Positions 23,895 to 35,121 are shown, counted from the first letter of the stretch. The stretch is DNA of 64,000 nt from Agriotes lineatus (GCA_940337035.1 CALNHX010007552.1:1-64000), one strand, 5' to 3'. Program-made: numbers and translations. The notes: generated by a model from the sequence alone, not told the origin.

Positions 23895-24482
23895 TGTAAC
23901 GGCCTGGCGATCAGGCAGCTGCAGACTTATGAGTCATCGCCGCCGAGACGGTCTTGGAGCCAGCTGCGGGCACATGAGTCATGTTCCAGACGCCTCGATC
24001 CAGAACGACCTTTGAGCCAGGTGCAACGGGTGACTCACGCTTTCGAGAAACGCGGTCGAGGTCAACAGATGCGAATTCCGGATGTTCTAGCCGGAAATTA
24101 TTCGGATATATAAATACGCGCCGCAGGAATAAGAAATCAGTTCTCCAGCAGTTCTCATCAGACTCAAAGCGCGCGTGATATAAACGAACCGTGTGTATAT
24201 AACCCTAGTGAAATAAATAACAAATAAATATAATCATATAAATCCTTAATGTTTAAGTTGTGAATAAATAGCCACATAAATTAGTTGATGTTTAATCCAG
24301 CGCATATAAATAAATAAATGTATCGTTGTTAGAAATAGTGCCTGTAGTTCGTTAGTTTAATTTGTGTTCTGCCTTGATAATTCTTGTATTTGTAAATAGC
24401 ACTAATTAATCGTGTAAATAAATGTTTAATACAAGAAGCATCGTATAATTTTTCAAATAGCCCGAAAGGTAAAAACGTAACA
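23895..24482 (+). mobile_element. Solo LTR (588 bp), probably Gypsy-type
   Basis: Begins TGTAACGG and ends CGTAACA, the TG...CA form of LTRs. It has a TATA box (ATATATAAA) at about 24106 followed by an A/T-rich tail with AATAAA signals. The flanking 4-bp sites are GTAT (23891-23894) and CTAT (24483-24486), fitting a 4-bp TSD with one change. The inverted sister arm near 28345 reads straight across this point without it, which shows it is an insertion. The orientation is inferred from the TATA and polyadenylation order. The 66-codon frame at 23981 within it is not taken as a gene. Confidence 0.8.
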
Positions 24483-24688
24483 CTATATTCTAAAAACAGT
24501 TCTTTGAAGTTCCTGCCTGCAGTTTAAAAATCAACCATTTTCAAGGACTAATTTGTGCATTTCGATTGCTGTTTTCACAGTTACATGTAAGTAGAAACTA
24601 TTGACTTGTAAAGTAATTTCTGAAGGAAATTTTAATTAAGTATTTATAGCGCTGCCTGCATTATGGATAATCCTAAGAAACTAATTTT

Positions 24689-24836
24689 GGGACAAACTGC
24701 AGAATCCGGAGCCAATTCCCCTCTTATTGTTAACATTAATTATTATTAATCATGTTCCTTTAGTAACCATAACTAAATTTATAAAGGAAGTAAATAAAAG
24801 GAGGGGAATTGGCCCCTTATTTTGCAGTTTAGCCCT
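24689..24836. mobile_element. Small foldback MITE (148 bp)
   Basis: Inverted ends GGGACAAACTGCAGAAT and, inverted at the right, AGGGCTAAACTGCAAAAT; GCCAATTCCCCTC lies just inside each end. Flanks TAATTTT and AATTTTT fit a duplicated target. The sister arm at about 28150 is uninterrupted here. Confidence 0.75.
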
Positions 24837-25069
24837 AATTTTTAGTCAAGGACGTGAAATAATGGCGACTACAAATTTATGAAGAAAGAATTAAGTAGGA
24901 CTCCTGCAATTTCTTTCAGTTGTTTGCAAGAATGAAGCGTGATCTATAACTTTGCGCAAATCTATAAAAAGAGACCTACAGTGAAAGCTGTGTTCGAAGC
25001 CGTACAAAATGAAGAAGGGGGAGTGGCGTCAATTTCACTGACAAGTTACATTCCTTTAGGCGATTGCTG

Positions 25070-26870
25070 TAATGCCCACACATGAGCGGCTCCAACAATG
25101 CATTGAGTGTGATGAAAGACAGTTTGAGCATTTAAGGAAGCATTAGTTGTATTCCACTATTATATTACACTTTTCTTAAATTTTTTGAACTAAGAATACT
25201 TTTATTATTTAAAAATTATTAAATTATGAAATTTTATCATTGAATCTTGAAAAAAGACAAATAAATAACAATTAATACCGGTGTAATAGCGTCTTTTTAA
25301 AATTATATGATAACTAAATTATTTTACTACATTTTTATGAAAAAAAGTCATATTATTGCATTTAACTTTTTAGAGAATTTTGCAATTTTCTGTTTTTATA
25401 TCAAAAAACGCGCTCTACCGGCATCACTAAGAATTAGACATTTCACAGGTAAAATGGGTTTGATGGAACAATAAATGCTTTTTCCAATGAGGCCAAGTTT
25501 GTTAAAATCCATTCAGTCGTTTAGGAGTTACAGCTGATTATTTAAAAAAACATTGAATTACCCCCCACTACTTTATTTTAATAGATACGTCAAAAAGTGT
25601 TAAAGAGACATTACTCGAGTAAAGCTTAGCTTTAACGAGCATATATTTTTTGGTGACATTTACTAGGTGGATTTCAGTAAAAAATAAATTTAAAAGTTTA
25701 ATATGGCGGTTACGCCCCCTGGAAATCTGAAAATATTTTGCACGGTCTTATGTTGGCCACTTTAGTAATAAATTTTTTTACCGCAAGTGTCTACGACGAA
25801 TACTTTCCGAGATACAGCACTTTGCATTCTTATCTGGCCACCCGGTACACTGCCAGGAAATAAGAATTTTTTGTTAGAAATTTAATACATTAAGGCACAA
25901 AAAAGTTATAAAGCTTTAGATGTATGCAAAATGCTGAAGGTGGCGTCCTCTGCAATGTACTCCAAAACTGTTTTTCTCATTCCAAAAAAACCATTAATAC
26001 CAAATTTCGTGCAGACTCTGCTTTTATTAAGATAAAATTTAAAAGAAAAGTAAAAATCATAATAACTGACACCCTGTATTTTGGAAACTATCAACTTTTA
26101 GACTAAGGTAAGGTGGGCTGGATCGTCATAATTTAGCCTCAGGAATGTGTGCTTGCGTGTTGTACGGGCCTTTTAGCAACACCCTGTAGAGAGGCACTAT
26201 TAAAACACTTGATAAAATGGTATCACAGTTATTGTTTTAAACCATAAAACAACTAAAAATTATATTTCTCTTCAGAAGTTTTAATATTCAAAAAAATAAT
26301 TAATATGTTTATAAAAGCTTTATGTTGAGGCTGGTAGCAGTTGAAGCACTGAAAGCAATTTTTATTGCAAATAACATATACAATTTTATTTTCAAATGAA
26401 CACTTAAATTGCAATAAAAGTAACGAAATTAGAAAACAATAATTTTGTAGGAATGTAAGGAATCAAGATTGAGGTAGAATCGTGATACATTGGAAATCAT
26501 TTTTCCATGGTTACGATGAATAAAAGTAACAACTAATAATTAAATTATATTATTGAAATGTGTGATCTTCTTATTTTATATGATTAGATAGATAAAGTAG
26601 CAACAGTGGCAACTTTATATGCCTAATCAGCTAAAGTACTACCTTCTACCTTTACCTATGATTATAATTATTATTATCAAAGCATTTACTTTGTGAATCA
26701 AGTCACATAAGTTGTCACTTTTATAATGTTTGAAATTAAACATATTTTATTTAGATTTACAAAATATAAAAACTTACAATAATTTTAAAAATCTGACGAA
26801 AATACAATATCAAAACATTACAGCCAACTAAACAAATAGATGGTAAAATAATACAATATAGATTATTCTA
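25070..26870. other. Central spacer of the inverted duplication
   Basis: AT-rich, no gene recognised. Phrases GAGATACAGCACTTTGCATT (about 25810) and ACTGACACCCTGTAT (about 26065) resemble ends of mariner-type MITEs, but I cannot pair both ends of one element. Confidence 0.4.
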
Positions 26871-28140
26871 ACAGTTGGAAACCTTAATTGTCTTTAACAG
26901 AATAATCTTCTTGTTCAAATGATAGATTAGAACCTGATTCACTGCTGTCGTCTATTGTAATAATTATTTCTTCTGTCATGCATAATGTATTCCCACTCTT
27001 TTATGTCGACGCTGCACATACATTCTTTCATTTTAGCACACTCACATTTCTGAATTTATTTTCTGCTAACGTTTTGACGTCGTCTAATTTGAATGTTGTG
27101 TTATTCGCAACAACATAGTTCTTTACTGACACCCATATTTTCCCAATTGGATTTAGTTCAGGATGGTAAGATGGTAATCCAAGGACTACATGTGACCATG
27201 TTCGGCTAATAATTTCTCCATCATATAACCTTTATGTGCAGGTTTATATAATTTGATTTTACCATATAATTGTTTTTGTTTCATTCAACTTAATCTAAAT
27301 GTTTTTTACTGATAATGATAACCACTTTTGCATTTCTGCTTTTACCAAACGAATGTTGGATTTGGCTCAGTACAGAAATTGTGATACGATGCATTATTGA
27401 TGACCAAAATGGATCTGATTCAAGATTCGGCAATAATTTTTCTTTCAGCCACTTGACATAATTTTGATGGGTCATTTCATTGTGGTAATCGCCTTTCTCA
27501 TAAGTGCTGATTTAAACATCAATACAAAATTACGTACGAAACCCTTTTTACCTCTGACATGAAGAATAATCGATCGTTGCCCTTTACCGACAGGGAATTT
27601 TAAACAGCTGTTGGTGCCATCATCCCAACATTTAGAACGGTATGGGAGCTATGCAAGTACGTTTCATCAGTGTACACACTATTTCGGCATTCGGTTTTAT
27701 ATTTTCTTAATTTTCTTAAAAATTTAACACGTTTTGCTGGAATTTCTCTCTTCTCTGTTAGAACTTGCCTATTGTCGTGATTTTTCTCTATTGAAAACCC
27801 ATTCTATGTACTAATCGCCTAAAGGAATGTAACTTGTCAGTGAAATTAACACCCCCCTTCTTCATTTTGTACAGCTTCGAACACAGCTTTCACTGTAGGT
27901 CCCTTTTTGTGGATTTGCGCAAAGTTTTAGATCATGTTTCGGATTACTTCTTCTTCATAAGTAGTAAATAGTAGTAAATTTTCTTCCCCACTTGGTTTGG
28001 CTTCTTTAACAATTCGCTTAACTGTATTTAGACCAATACCGGCTGCTTTAGCCACTCATTCTTGCAAACGACTGAAAGAAATTGCAGGAGTCCTACTTGA
28101 TTCTTTCTTCATAAATTTGTAGTCGCCATTATTTCACGTC
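26870..28140 (-). pseudogene. Tc1/mariner-type (IS630-like, DDE) transposase remnant
   Basis: Reading the minus strand from 28140: MKKESSRTPAISFSRLQE, then AAGIGLNTVKRIVKEA (helix-turn-helix-like). KGPTVKAVFEAVQNEEGG follows, then NYVKWLKEKLLPNL (27470-27400), NASYHNFCTEPNPTFVW (after a frameshift) and LGLPSYHPELNPIGKIW with SVKNYVVANNTTFKLDD (about 27185-27080). YHPELNPIxxIW is the hallmark around the third catalytic residue of this superfamily. Several stops and frameshifts make it inactive. Confidence 0.78.
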
Positions 28141-28704
28141 CTTGACTAAAAATTAGTTTTTTAGGGTTATCCATAATGCAGGCAGCTCTAGAAATACTTA
28201 ATTAAAATTTTCTTAAGAAATTACTTTACAAGTCAATAGTTTCTACTTACATGTAACTTTGAAAACAGCAATCAAAATGCACAAATTAGTCCTTGAAAAC
28301 GGTTGATTTTTAAACTGCAGGCAGGAACTCCAAAGAACTGTTTTTAGAACGTACTATCGCATCGGGAAACGTGTTTTGGTTTTGACGCCGCAGCCAATAA
28401 TGAGATTTAGACAAAGCCAGGCCACAGACCTAAATATTTTTAATTACAAGTGCACAAATGTCAAGCTAGCTTTTTAAGTTGGTCGAAATTTCTATTTTCA
28501 TTATATCTTCAAAAAATTATTTAATGACCCTTGACACTTCAAATTAGTTCTAATAGAGACTCTAGAAAGGGTCTCTAAGCTCTAACTATAACAACTGCCA
28601 TCTTTGATCCTTAATAGTAATAGTAATCTTGCAAGCTTTGTAATATGTCATTTGGGTTGCCTGCTCCACTCTATTTGTTCAGTGCGCCAAGTATAGTATA
28701 AGTT

Positions 28705-28992
28705 CGGTTTCTTTAAATAATAAATTAGATGGATAGTAGTAATCTTTACGAAACATAATTTTTATAATCAATTTCTGAACAGTTTCTAGATTGCGTAAGT
28801 GACTGTTAGCAATACCCTCCCAGCCTATTATTCCATATATAATTATTGACTGTACTATAGCAAAGTAGACGAGTTTAATTGTGATGTTATAATATATTTT
28901 TCAATAATTTGAATTTATAAATAATTTTCCTTAATTTTGCAACTAGTTCATCAACATGGCATTTCCATTTTAAATTAGAGTCAATATGTATA
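28705..28992 (-). pseudogene. LINE reverse transcriptase C-terminal fragment
   Basis: The minus strand encodes LGIYIDSNLKWKCHVDEL and LVAKLRKIIYKFKLLK. After one frameshift it continues VQSIIIYGIIGWEGIANS and HLRNLETVQKLIIKIMF. The pattern (LGI.ID..L.W..H, then YGI.GWG) is that of the thumb region of Jockey/CR1-type LINEs. It lies between the inverted duplication and a SINE. Confidence 0.7.
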
Positions 28993-28995
28993 TAT

Positions 28996-29312
28996 TCCTA
29001 GAGAAGCCGCATAGCGCTAGGCTTGCATTAAGCAAGTCCTCGGTTCAAATTCCGCAGCCTTGGCTATTGGAATTGGGCTCGGTGAGACCATTCACAGTTG
29101 GGCACCAAATTATCTGTGCTCTACCCAGAACCACAAACCTAAGAAATAGAGTAACAAGGTCAACACATCACCATGACACACACCTCACACAATGGTTGCT
29201 TCGCAAGCACAGAAAGCGCGCTCCAACTTTGTATTCCAAATCCGGGGCAAGTTGAGCATTGTACCGCCAGATGCAAGAGCATAAAACACCAGCCTCTACA
29301 CCGCAAGGTAAA
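28996..29312 (+). mobile_element. tRNA-derived SINE, family A (plus orientation)
   Basis: The tRNA-like head from 28999 has an A-box-like segment (GCATAGCGCTAGGC) and a B-box GGTTCAAATTCC. It is followed by a body (CTCGGTGAGACCATTCACAG, GGGCACCAAATTATCTGTGC) and a tail ending ACCGCAAGGTAAAA. The same layout is found on the minus strand at 40432-41303 and partly at 4747-4857. Confidence 0.75.
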
Positions 29313-29327
29313 ATACATACATAAATA

Positions 29328-29872
29328 TACCATGCGTTCTTTTTAAAAGTATACATTGGAGATGCTCGTATGTATACTAAAAAAAAAATTCCCTTATTTT
29401 TGATTGTTTTACCCTATATGTAGGCAACCAATTATACAGCAAACTTCAATTTTAAGAGTTTTTATTTAAGACAAATAGCGCCAGCGTGGCTCGGTGGTTA
29501 GAGCATTGGACTGCGGCGCGGAAGTCTGGAGTTCAAATCCCAGATCGATGCCTGGCGGGCGGCCTACCCAGTCGCTTTAAATAATTGGGGACCTGCGTTC
29601 GAAGGAACAAGGGGTAATAATGCGGTTGTCTAATGCGTGATGCTCACCACATCACCACGTGTCATGAATTTGACACGCGACAGCCGGGTGTGAAAGCGAG
29701 GATACGGAAGCTCTGACCTTCCGCCTTGCAGGCCAAGCTCCTTCATGGGGTGTTAGTGCCTCACCATTATTATTTAAGACAAATAGCATGCTGTGGCAAA
29801 AATAAGGGAATTTTTCTTTTTAGTATACATACGAGTATGTCCTATGTATACTTTTAAAAATAACGCATGGTA
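29328..29872. mobile_element. Foldback MITE interrupted by a SINE
   Basis: Inverted arms of about 65 bases: TACCATGCGTTCTTTTTAAA with AGTATACAT, and the complement ending AACGCATGGTA at 29872. Without the SINE and one copy of its TSD the element would be about 240 bp. TA dinucleotides flank it, suggesting Tc1/mariner-type mobilisation. Confidence 0.75.
29480..29769 (+). mobile_element. tRNA-derived SINE, family B, with 18-bp target-site duplication
   Basis: A perfect direct repeat TTATTTAAGACAAATAGC flanks it at 29462-29479 and 29770-29787. The head has an A box GTGGCTCGGTGGTTAGAGC and a B box GGAGTTCAAATCCCAG, spaced as in a tRNA. The body contains CACCACATCACCACGTGTCA. Long perfect TSDs indicate LINE-machinery retroposition and a fairly recent event. 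Confidence 0.88.
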
Positions 29873-29874
29873 TA

Positions 29875-31255
29875 CAGGGTGATTCATTAGCCTATTTACA
29901 ACTTTTGGCAATAAAAAGTAGATTTAATTTCATGAAGAAATGTTCATATAAACGTATATCCTATCTTTCTTTGTTCAGAAGTTATAAAGCTTTTTAAATG
30001 TTTAAGTTGAAAAATCTTAGTAGTCATGATATAGCAAAACAAAATTTAGTAACTGTCATTTTAAATAATCACCTGTCAAAAATAGTTTGTTTATGTTAAT
30101 GCTTTCTGTCACTATTGGTTAAAATTTATATTTGTGCAATTTTACTTAATAATTAATCCATTTTCTAATGAAGAATATGCAATGGAGATTCTCGTAATGC
30201 AGCGAGAGAATATCGAAATAAATTTCCTCATAGACGTCAACCGTCGCATCCCATATTCAGTACATCATTTAGAAGACTTCGCATGACTGGTACTGCCGCT
30301 TCTCCTAGACCCATTCACGCGCATAATGTAAATGTTCAAGATACTGAAAACTTAATATATGCTGCACCCTTATCATCGACAAAGTGTACAAGCATTGCAT
30401 CATGGAGATGCTGAACTGCGATAAAATTTTTATCACTGGATTTTACAACACGTCCAAGATAATAACTTTATTTCAAAAATTCTATGGTCAGATGAATTCA
30501 ATTTTTCAAGAGACGGTATTAATAATTTTCATAATGACCATGATTGGTCTTTGGATAATCCACATGCGACCAGTACGCGTAATTTCCAGTAGTGATTTAG
30601 TGTAAATATTTGGGGTGGCTTATTAATAACACATTACTTATAAATGTATTTAATGGAAATTTAAATGCAGATAGGTATCATAACTTCTTGAACACCACAT
30701 TGTTTGATCTTCTGGATGATGTTCCACTCCACCTGCTACAAGATATGTGGTATCAGCATGATGGGGCTCCGCTTCACCGAGGAAGACAAGTGACCCAATG
30801 GCTGCATACACATTTCCCAAATAAATGGATTGGTAACAGAGGTCCTATACCATGGCCACCTAGATCACCGACTTGCCTCCTTTGAATTTTTATTTATGGG
30901 GTCACTTCAAGCAACTTGTTTATGCCGTGGAAATAAGTGATTGCAATCAGTTATTGCAGAGGATTCAAGATGCTGCAATTCATATTAGAAATAACATGAA
31001 TTTATTACGCGTGGAAGAGAGTTTAATTCGTCGTTGCCAATTATATATTTAGGAGAATGGACTAGTAATTGAACATTTACTGTAGATAAAGTTTGCTTTC
31101 TGTTTGTTACAATAAATATTTTTGATTTCTTTAAATTATGATTACTTATTGGTGTTCAAAGAGAAAAAATGTTAAAAGCGCCAAAGAAAGATAGGACATA
31201 CGTTTATATGAACATTTCTTCATGAAATTTAATCTGCTTTTCAGTTGCGAAAATT
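29875..31255 (+). mobile_element. Mariner-like DNA transposon, inactive
   Basis: Starts TACAGGGTGATTC. Subterminal inverted repeats of about 75 bases match: the left has TTCATGAAGAAATGTTCATA and CGTATATCCTATCTTTCTTT, and the complement is at about 31180-31250. The extreme right terminus seems eroded. It encloses the transposase remnant at 30165-31050 and directly abuts the foldback MITE ending at 29872. Confidence 0.75.
30165..31050 (+). pseudogene. Mariner-like transposase remnant
   Basis: In order across frames: ILWSDEFNFSRDGINNFHN (first catalytic Asp region), then GGLLINNTLLINVFNGNLNA, then MWYQHDGAPLHRGRQVTQWL (second catalytic Asp region) and GNRGPIPWPPRSPTCL. After a frameshift near 30880, FYLWGHFKQLVYAVEIS and ESLIRRCQLYI end the protein. 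The third acidic residue after PPRSP is lost, and stops and frameshifts interrupt the frame. Confidence 0.78.
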
Positions 31256-31329
31256 TTTGGGAACATTGGCAGTAAGCTCTGTTCTTTTCAATATATGTGA
31301 AGGAATGTATCTTTATTTCATCAATTTAT

Positions 31330-31975
31330 TCTCAGGTGCTGGGGTAAAAAAGAAGGATTGAAGAAAGTATTCTCCAGAAACTGTGTATTTTCTGATCGGT
31401 CTTAAAAAATATTATCAGCAGAATACAGTTTTCTATATGTTTCTGTTCTAAGAACGACCTCACTGTCTTTTTCGCTTGAATTCGTTTGAAATTCAGTTTT
31501 ACAAGTTCTTCAGAGTTTCCCAATAGATCTGAAAATAACTGCTCCAAGTAGATTATTAACAATATTTTGTTGTACTAAATATCTCGGAATTTGATCACTG
31601 TCGCTATCATCTGAAGACATCACAATGACAGATGCACACGCGTTTCCTCTGTGTATCTGTAATTTTTTTTAACGTGTCCTAAAAAAGTTTATATGGTGTC
31701 TATCACCATTTGTCAGATAACTTTTTTCGTGTTCAGTTTCAAAGCCCTTATGCTTGTAGAGCAGTAAGATTGTTATTTACATGTCTTCTAAGAACCAAAA
31801 ATACGTTTTCTAGAACATCTTGACTAAATTCTAATGTTGAAACACATTTATATTTATTTTTTGTTAGTAATTCCTCCGTTATCCGAATCGCATTCATGGT
31901 AGTAAGAATTATACTTGTTTGTCTAGGTTTCAAAACATCGTTTCCTATTTCTATTGCGTGTATTAAATCAATAAT
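31330..31975 (-). pseudogene. P-element/THAP9-like transposase C-terminal remnant (tentative)
   Basis: The minus strand encodes NDVLKPRQTSIILTTMNAI then STLEFSQDVLENVFLVLRR. S-x-L-x(2)-SQDxLENxF is the conserved C-terminal motif of P-element and THAP9 transposases. A further frame at 31332-31562 (QLFSDLLGNSEELVKLNFKR) may be the downstream part. The plus-strand LINE fragment begins at the same junction, near 31980. Confidence 0.5.
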
Positions 31976-31984
31976 GGGTATACA

Positions 31985-32360
31985 GGGAAGCAGAAGAAAC
32001 AAAGAAGTACAAACTGTAGCATACACCAATGACATAGAAATGATAACGAGATCATGAAAAGGACTAACCGCAACATTTAAACAAATCCTGGGAGAAACAA
32101 GAAAGATAGAGCTCGAAATAAATTAAAAAAAACAAGTACAGATGAAATGTAAGAGAGAGAAGGCTGACAAAATTAAAGAAGTCAAGATTGGGAAATACAA
32201 TTTCGAAAAAGTAAAAGTGTTCAACTATCTGGGAGTCCAAATACCATACAACAATGAGCGAAGTGAAGACATAAAAGATAGGATACAAAAAGGATATAAA
32301 ACGTTCTACGCAAATAGGGAAATTTTTAAAACAAGAAAACTCAACTCTTAAGATAAAATA
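31985..32360 (+). pseudogene. LINE reverse transcriptase fragment
   Basis: QTVAYTNDIEMITRS corresponds to the catalytic AYADDI motif with two substitutions. It is followed by GLTATFKQILGETRKI, KIGKYNFEKVKVFNYLGVQI and NNERSEDIKDRIQKGYKTFY, the normal thumb-region order. It is truncated at both ends. Confidence 0.75.
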
Positions 32361-32384
32361 TATTAAGAGACATTTAGGGATCAA

Positions 32385-32935
32385 TCTACCCCGGAAAGCG
32401 GATTATTTGCTTCAGAAAGAAGCGGCTATATTCTGTACAGAATAGAATGCCTATATTATCATTATTAAATCAATAAAAGCATTTAATGTTGCAAAATTCT
32501 GTGATATATTTTTATTTGTAACTGATGCTTCACGACTTCTACCGTTTAGTCAGTTTAGTGCTTCCAACCACATTCATACTTTTCGTAGGAACCATGCAGT
32601 AGTTAAAACATGATTACTCGTTAAACCTAGTTTAACTAGAGTTGCAATAGCTGAAGCAGTAGCAGTGCTAAATATGTATGCGGTAATGCTACATTATTTT
32701 TTCTTAAGTTGTAGATTCAGCACTTGTTCCGTGAGGTTTGGTATTAAGATAGAATTTATGGAATGCTTCCATAAGAAAGTTGAAGTTGCTTGTCCAGAAT
32801 CAGCTGTTATGACGTCGCTTGGAATTACTTAATTGACCTTGTACATTATTACCTGTCCTAAAAACATTCACCTCTAAGAAACATTTGTAAAATATTCTCG
32901 TAATAACTAAAATATAATATTTATGTAAAGGTTAC
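32385..32935. other. Flank of the BEL/Pao element, nothing recognised
   Basis: AT-rich DNA between the LINE fragment and the LTR. The last bases (TTATGTAAAGGTTAC) include the TSD GTTAC. Confidence 0.6.
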
Positions 32936-33113
32936 TGTTTTGGCCAATGGGGCCAATAATAACAAACTTTGGACTGTATATTTATTTTAAAATTAATTCC
33001 TTCTTCACTCGTACATGGCAAAAAACTCGACTCTTTTTCACAAGCAAGAGCCCTTACCCAAACGCACTTACCCCCAACCCTCAAGTATTTACAGAGGCAG
33101 TCATGCGCAAACA
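32936..33113 (-). repeat. BEL/Pao 3' LTR
   Basis: Minus-strand start TGTTTGCGCATGACTGCC, end CATTGGCCAAAACA. It is 178 bp against 183 bp in the other LTR; the differences are mostly point changes plus a small indel. Confidence 0.9.
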
Positions 33114-33265
33114 TACTCCCCGCCTTGAAAGGTTGCTTTCAAAACAAACATAACAAATAATTAACGTCTTAAGTCTAATAACAATAATAACTTATCACTA
33201 CTAAAACCAAATATTATTTAATTTAACCTAAATGTCCGTTCAGTCCATGTAATGTGTAATGTTTT

Positions 33266-33772
33266 TTACTCAATCGGCAAAACACAAATCCGATTCACTG
33301 CTCGCTTTATTGTACCTCCGCACACCTTTAACGACACTACCCTAACCACACCGTCACTTTCTGGATGTAGCGATAAAACCCTTCCTAGCTTCCAGTTGAG
33401 AGTAGGTGAGTTGTCGTCCTTTATAAGAACCAAGGAACCTGTCCTCAGTACCTCCTTAAAATGTTTCCTCCTTTTGGTTCTGACTTGTAGTTCAGAAAGG
33501 TACTCCTTCTGCCACCTGGACCAGTAATGTTGAACCATTGCTTGGATCCGTTTGTAAATGTTCAAATGGCTTCGTGGAATTACCTGGTGAGTTGGTTCCG
33601 GGATGGCTGTTAGCGACCTTCCTATCAGAAAGTGTGCCGGCGTCAAGGCCGACAAGTCCTCCGGATCTGAGGATAAGGGACAGAGGGGACGGGAATTTAA
33701 AACTGCCTCAATCTGAACCAGTAAGGTATTCATTTGCTCAAAAGTAAGAGAACCATTGCCTGCAATACGCAT
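33266..33772 (-). pseudogene. Integrase C-terminal part with DUF5641-type domain
   Basis: A 168-codon open frame: FEQMNTLLVQIEAVLNSRPL, DLSALTPAHFLIGRSL, MVQHYWSRWQKEYLSELQ, and NWKLGRVLSLHPESDGVVR with VVSLKVCGGTIKRAV. These are hallmark phrases of the BEL/Pao integrase end. It closes 153 bp before the 3' LTR. The start Met is an artefact of upstream stops. Confidence 0.88.
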
Positions 33773-34598
33773 TAAATGATGTTTAGTTATCTTAATCCCA
33801 GCCTAGCAGATACCACCGAAACTCGGAGATCTAGCGGGAATAAAGTGCCATGAAATAACATAATTTGCCAAGTGATCAAAAATGTTTCTTTCGTATTCCA
33901 TTAAAAAATATACATCCTGGTCAACTCATTGTTAGCACCAACGAAATTTAGTGCATTGTCACTATAAATGTGAGTGGGTTTGCCTCGTCTACAAATCTAG
34001 ATAGAGTTGCTATGAAGGCTCTGGTAGTTAATTCTGATACTAATTCTAAGTGTACAGCCGTTGTCGACATGCAAACGAATAAACATATATACGCTTTAGT
34101 TATTTTTACTCCTCACGTAGATCTATCTTTAATCATTAGAGGCCCACTGAAATCAATTCCTACATTTTCAAAAGGAGCATAGCTATTTACGCGATGTTTA
34201 GGTAAATCACCCATGATGTAATTTGGAGAGTCTGGTTTAGCTCTAAAACAAGTAATGCATTTTCTAATAACCTGTCTGCAAGTAGTGCGACCAGAAATAG
34301 GCCAAAGTCGTTCCCTTACGCTACATAATAAATGTTGAAGACCACAATGCAACGATTTTTGATGTTGAGCATTTAAAATTAACTCAGTTAGTCGATGACC
34401 TTTTGGCAAAATAACTGGGTGTTTCTTGTCGTATGACTGGTCTGCCTTATTTAACCTACCACCTACTTGTATGATGTTACCTTCCATGAATGGGCTTAAA
34501 GATAAAATTTGGCTTTTACTATTTAGCTCTTTATTATTTGATAGCTGGCGATATTCATAAGGAAAGCATTCCTTTTGGCAACCTTTGATCAATGTCAT
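33773..34598 (-). pseudogene. BEL/Pao integrase
   Basis: The frame 34598-34113 contains GNIIQVGGRLNKADQSYDKK and the zinc-binding HHCC set (His residues in NAQHQKSLHCGLQHLL, Cys pair in IRKCITCFRAKP). FENVGIDFSGPL follows, with the first catalytic Asp. After a TAG it continues as TKAYICLFVCMSTTAVHLEL and TTRAFIATLSRFVDEANP. Integrase inserts the element DNA; stops make this copy non-functional. Confidence 0.85.
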
Positions 34599-34728
34599 TA
34601 ACGCGTTGTCCAGCTCACTAGCTGTTAAGAAACCTAATTGCCTATTGCTTGAAGCCGATTAAGCATTTTTTATAAATCTTAAAATATAGGCTACTACGCG
34701 TTGCAACCTTTGCAGTAAAGAATATTTA

Positions 34729-35121
34729 TTAATTAGCTGGTTCAACTGACTGGGTTTTGAAATGATCGTTAATGATACGTTTGTGTTGCTCAGGAATATC
34801 ATTTAAAATTGGTTCTTGTAGTGGTTGAAACTTGTGACTACCATCACTGAGCCAATCTGGGCCGCACCACCATAATTTTGATTCAACAAGGACTTGTGCA
34901 TTAACACCGAGAGATAGTAAATTTGCAGGATCTTCCTTTGATTTAATAACCACATGGTGGGGTAAATAATAACCCTCTGTGTCACTATTTGATTTTAAGT
35001 CAGTTATTTCGTTAATGTGATTTAAATTTTCATATTCATGCATAAATTTTATATAATCTTTCTTTAAAATTGGGTCTTTGTTAAGTTTTCTTTCTAATGA
35101 ATAAAACCTATTAAGAGCCAT
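34729..35121 (-). pseudogene. Reverse transcriptase stub fused to the post-RNase H linker
   Basis: The first 60 residues (MALNRFYSLERKLNKDP, SDTEGYYLPHHVVIKS) are the N-terminal lead-in to a BEL/Pao reverse transcriptase. The frame then jumps at about 34935 to DPANLLSLGVNAQVLVES and KLWWCGPDWLSDGSHKF, which in intact elements lies after RNase H and before integrase. The catalytic YxDD core and all of RNase H are therefore missing, with the frame kept across the join. Confidence 0.8.

Larger units (their letters stand above)
23575..28705. mobile_element. Large inverted duplication around a dead Tc1/mariner-type (IS630-like) transposon
   Basis: The left arm (about 23575-25070) and right arm (about 27830-28705) are inverted copies. 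The outer ends both read ACTTGGCGCAC(C/T)GAACAAATAGA outward-in, and both inner ends contain the ACAAGTTACATTCCTTTAGGCGAT region. Shared internal phrases include TTAAAAAGCAAGCTTGACAT-like sequence, ACGTTTCCCGATGCGATAGTA and GGCGACTACAAATTTATGAAG. The right arm continues into a transposase remnant on the minus strand. The left arm holds three extra insertions (23606-23659, 23895-24482, 24689-24836), and has lost blocks of about 85 and 110 bp kept in the right arm. Confidence 0.8.

Noticed and set aside
29480..29560. The SINE B head as a functional tRNA gene
   Set aside because: A and B boxes are good, but the 3' acceptor half is replaced by the SINE body and long TSDs show retroposition.
33252..33747. 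Plus-strand frames opposite the BEL/Pao integrase
   Set aside because: They are shadows of the minus-strand integrase frame, which has clear domain signatures.
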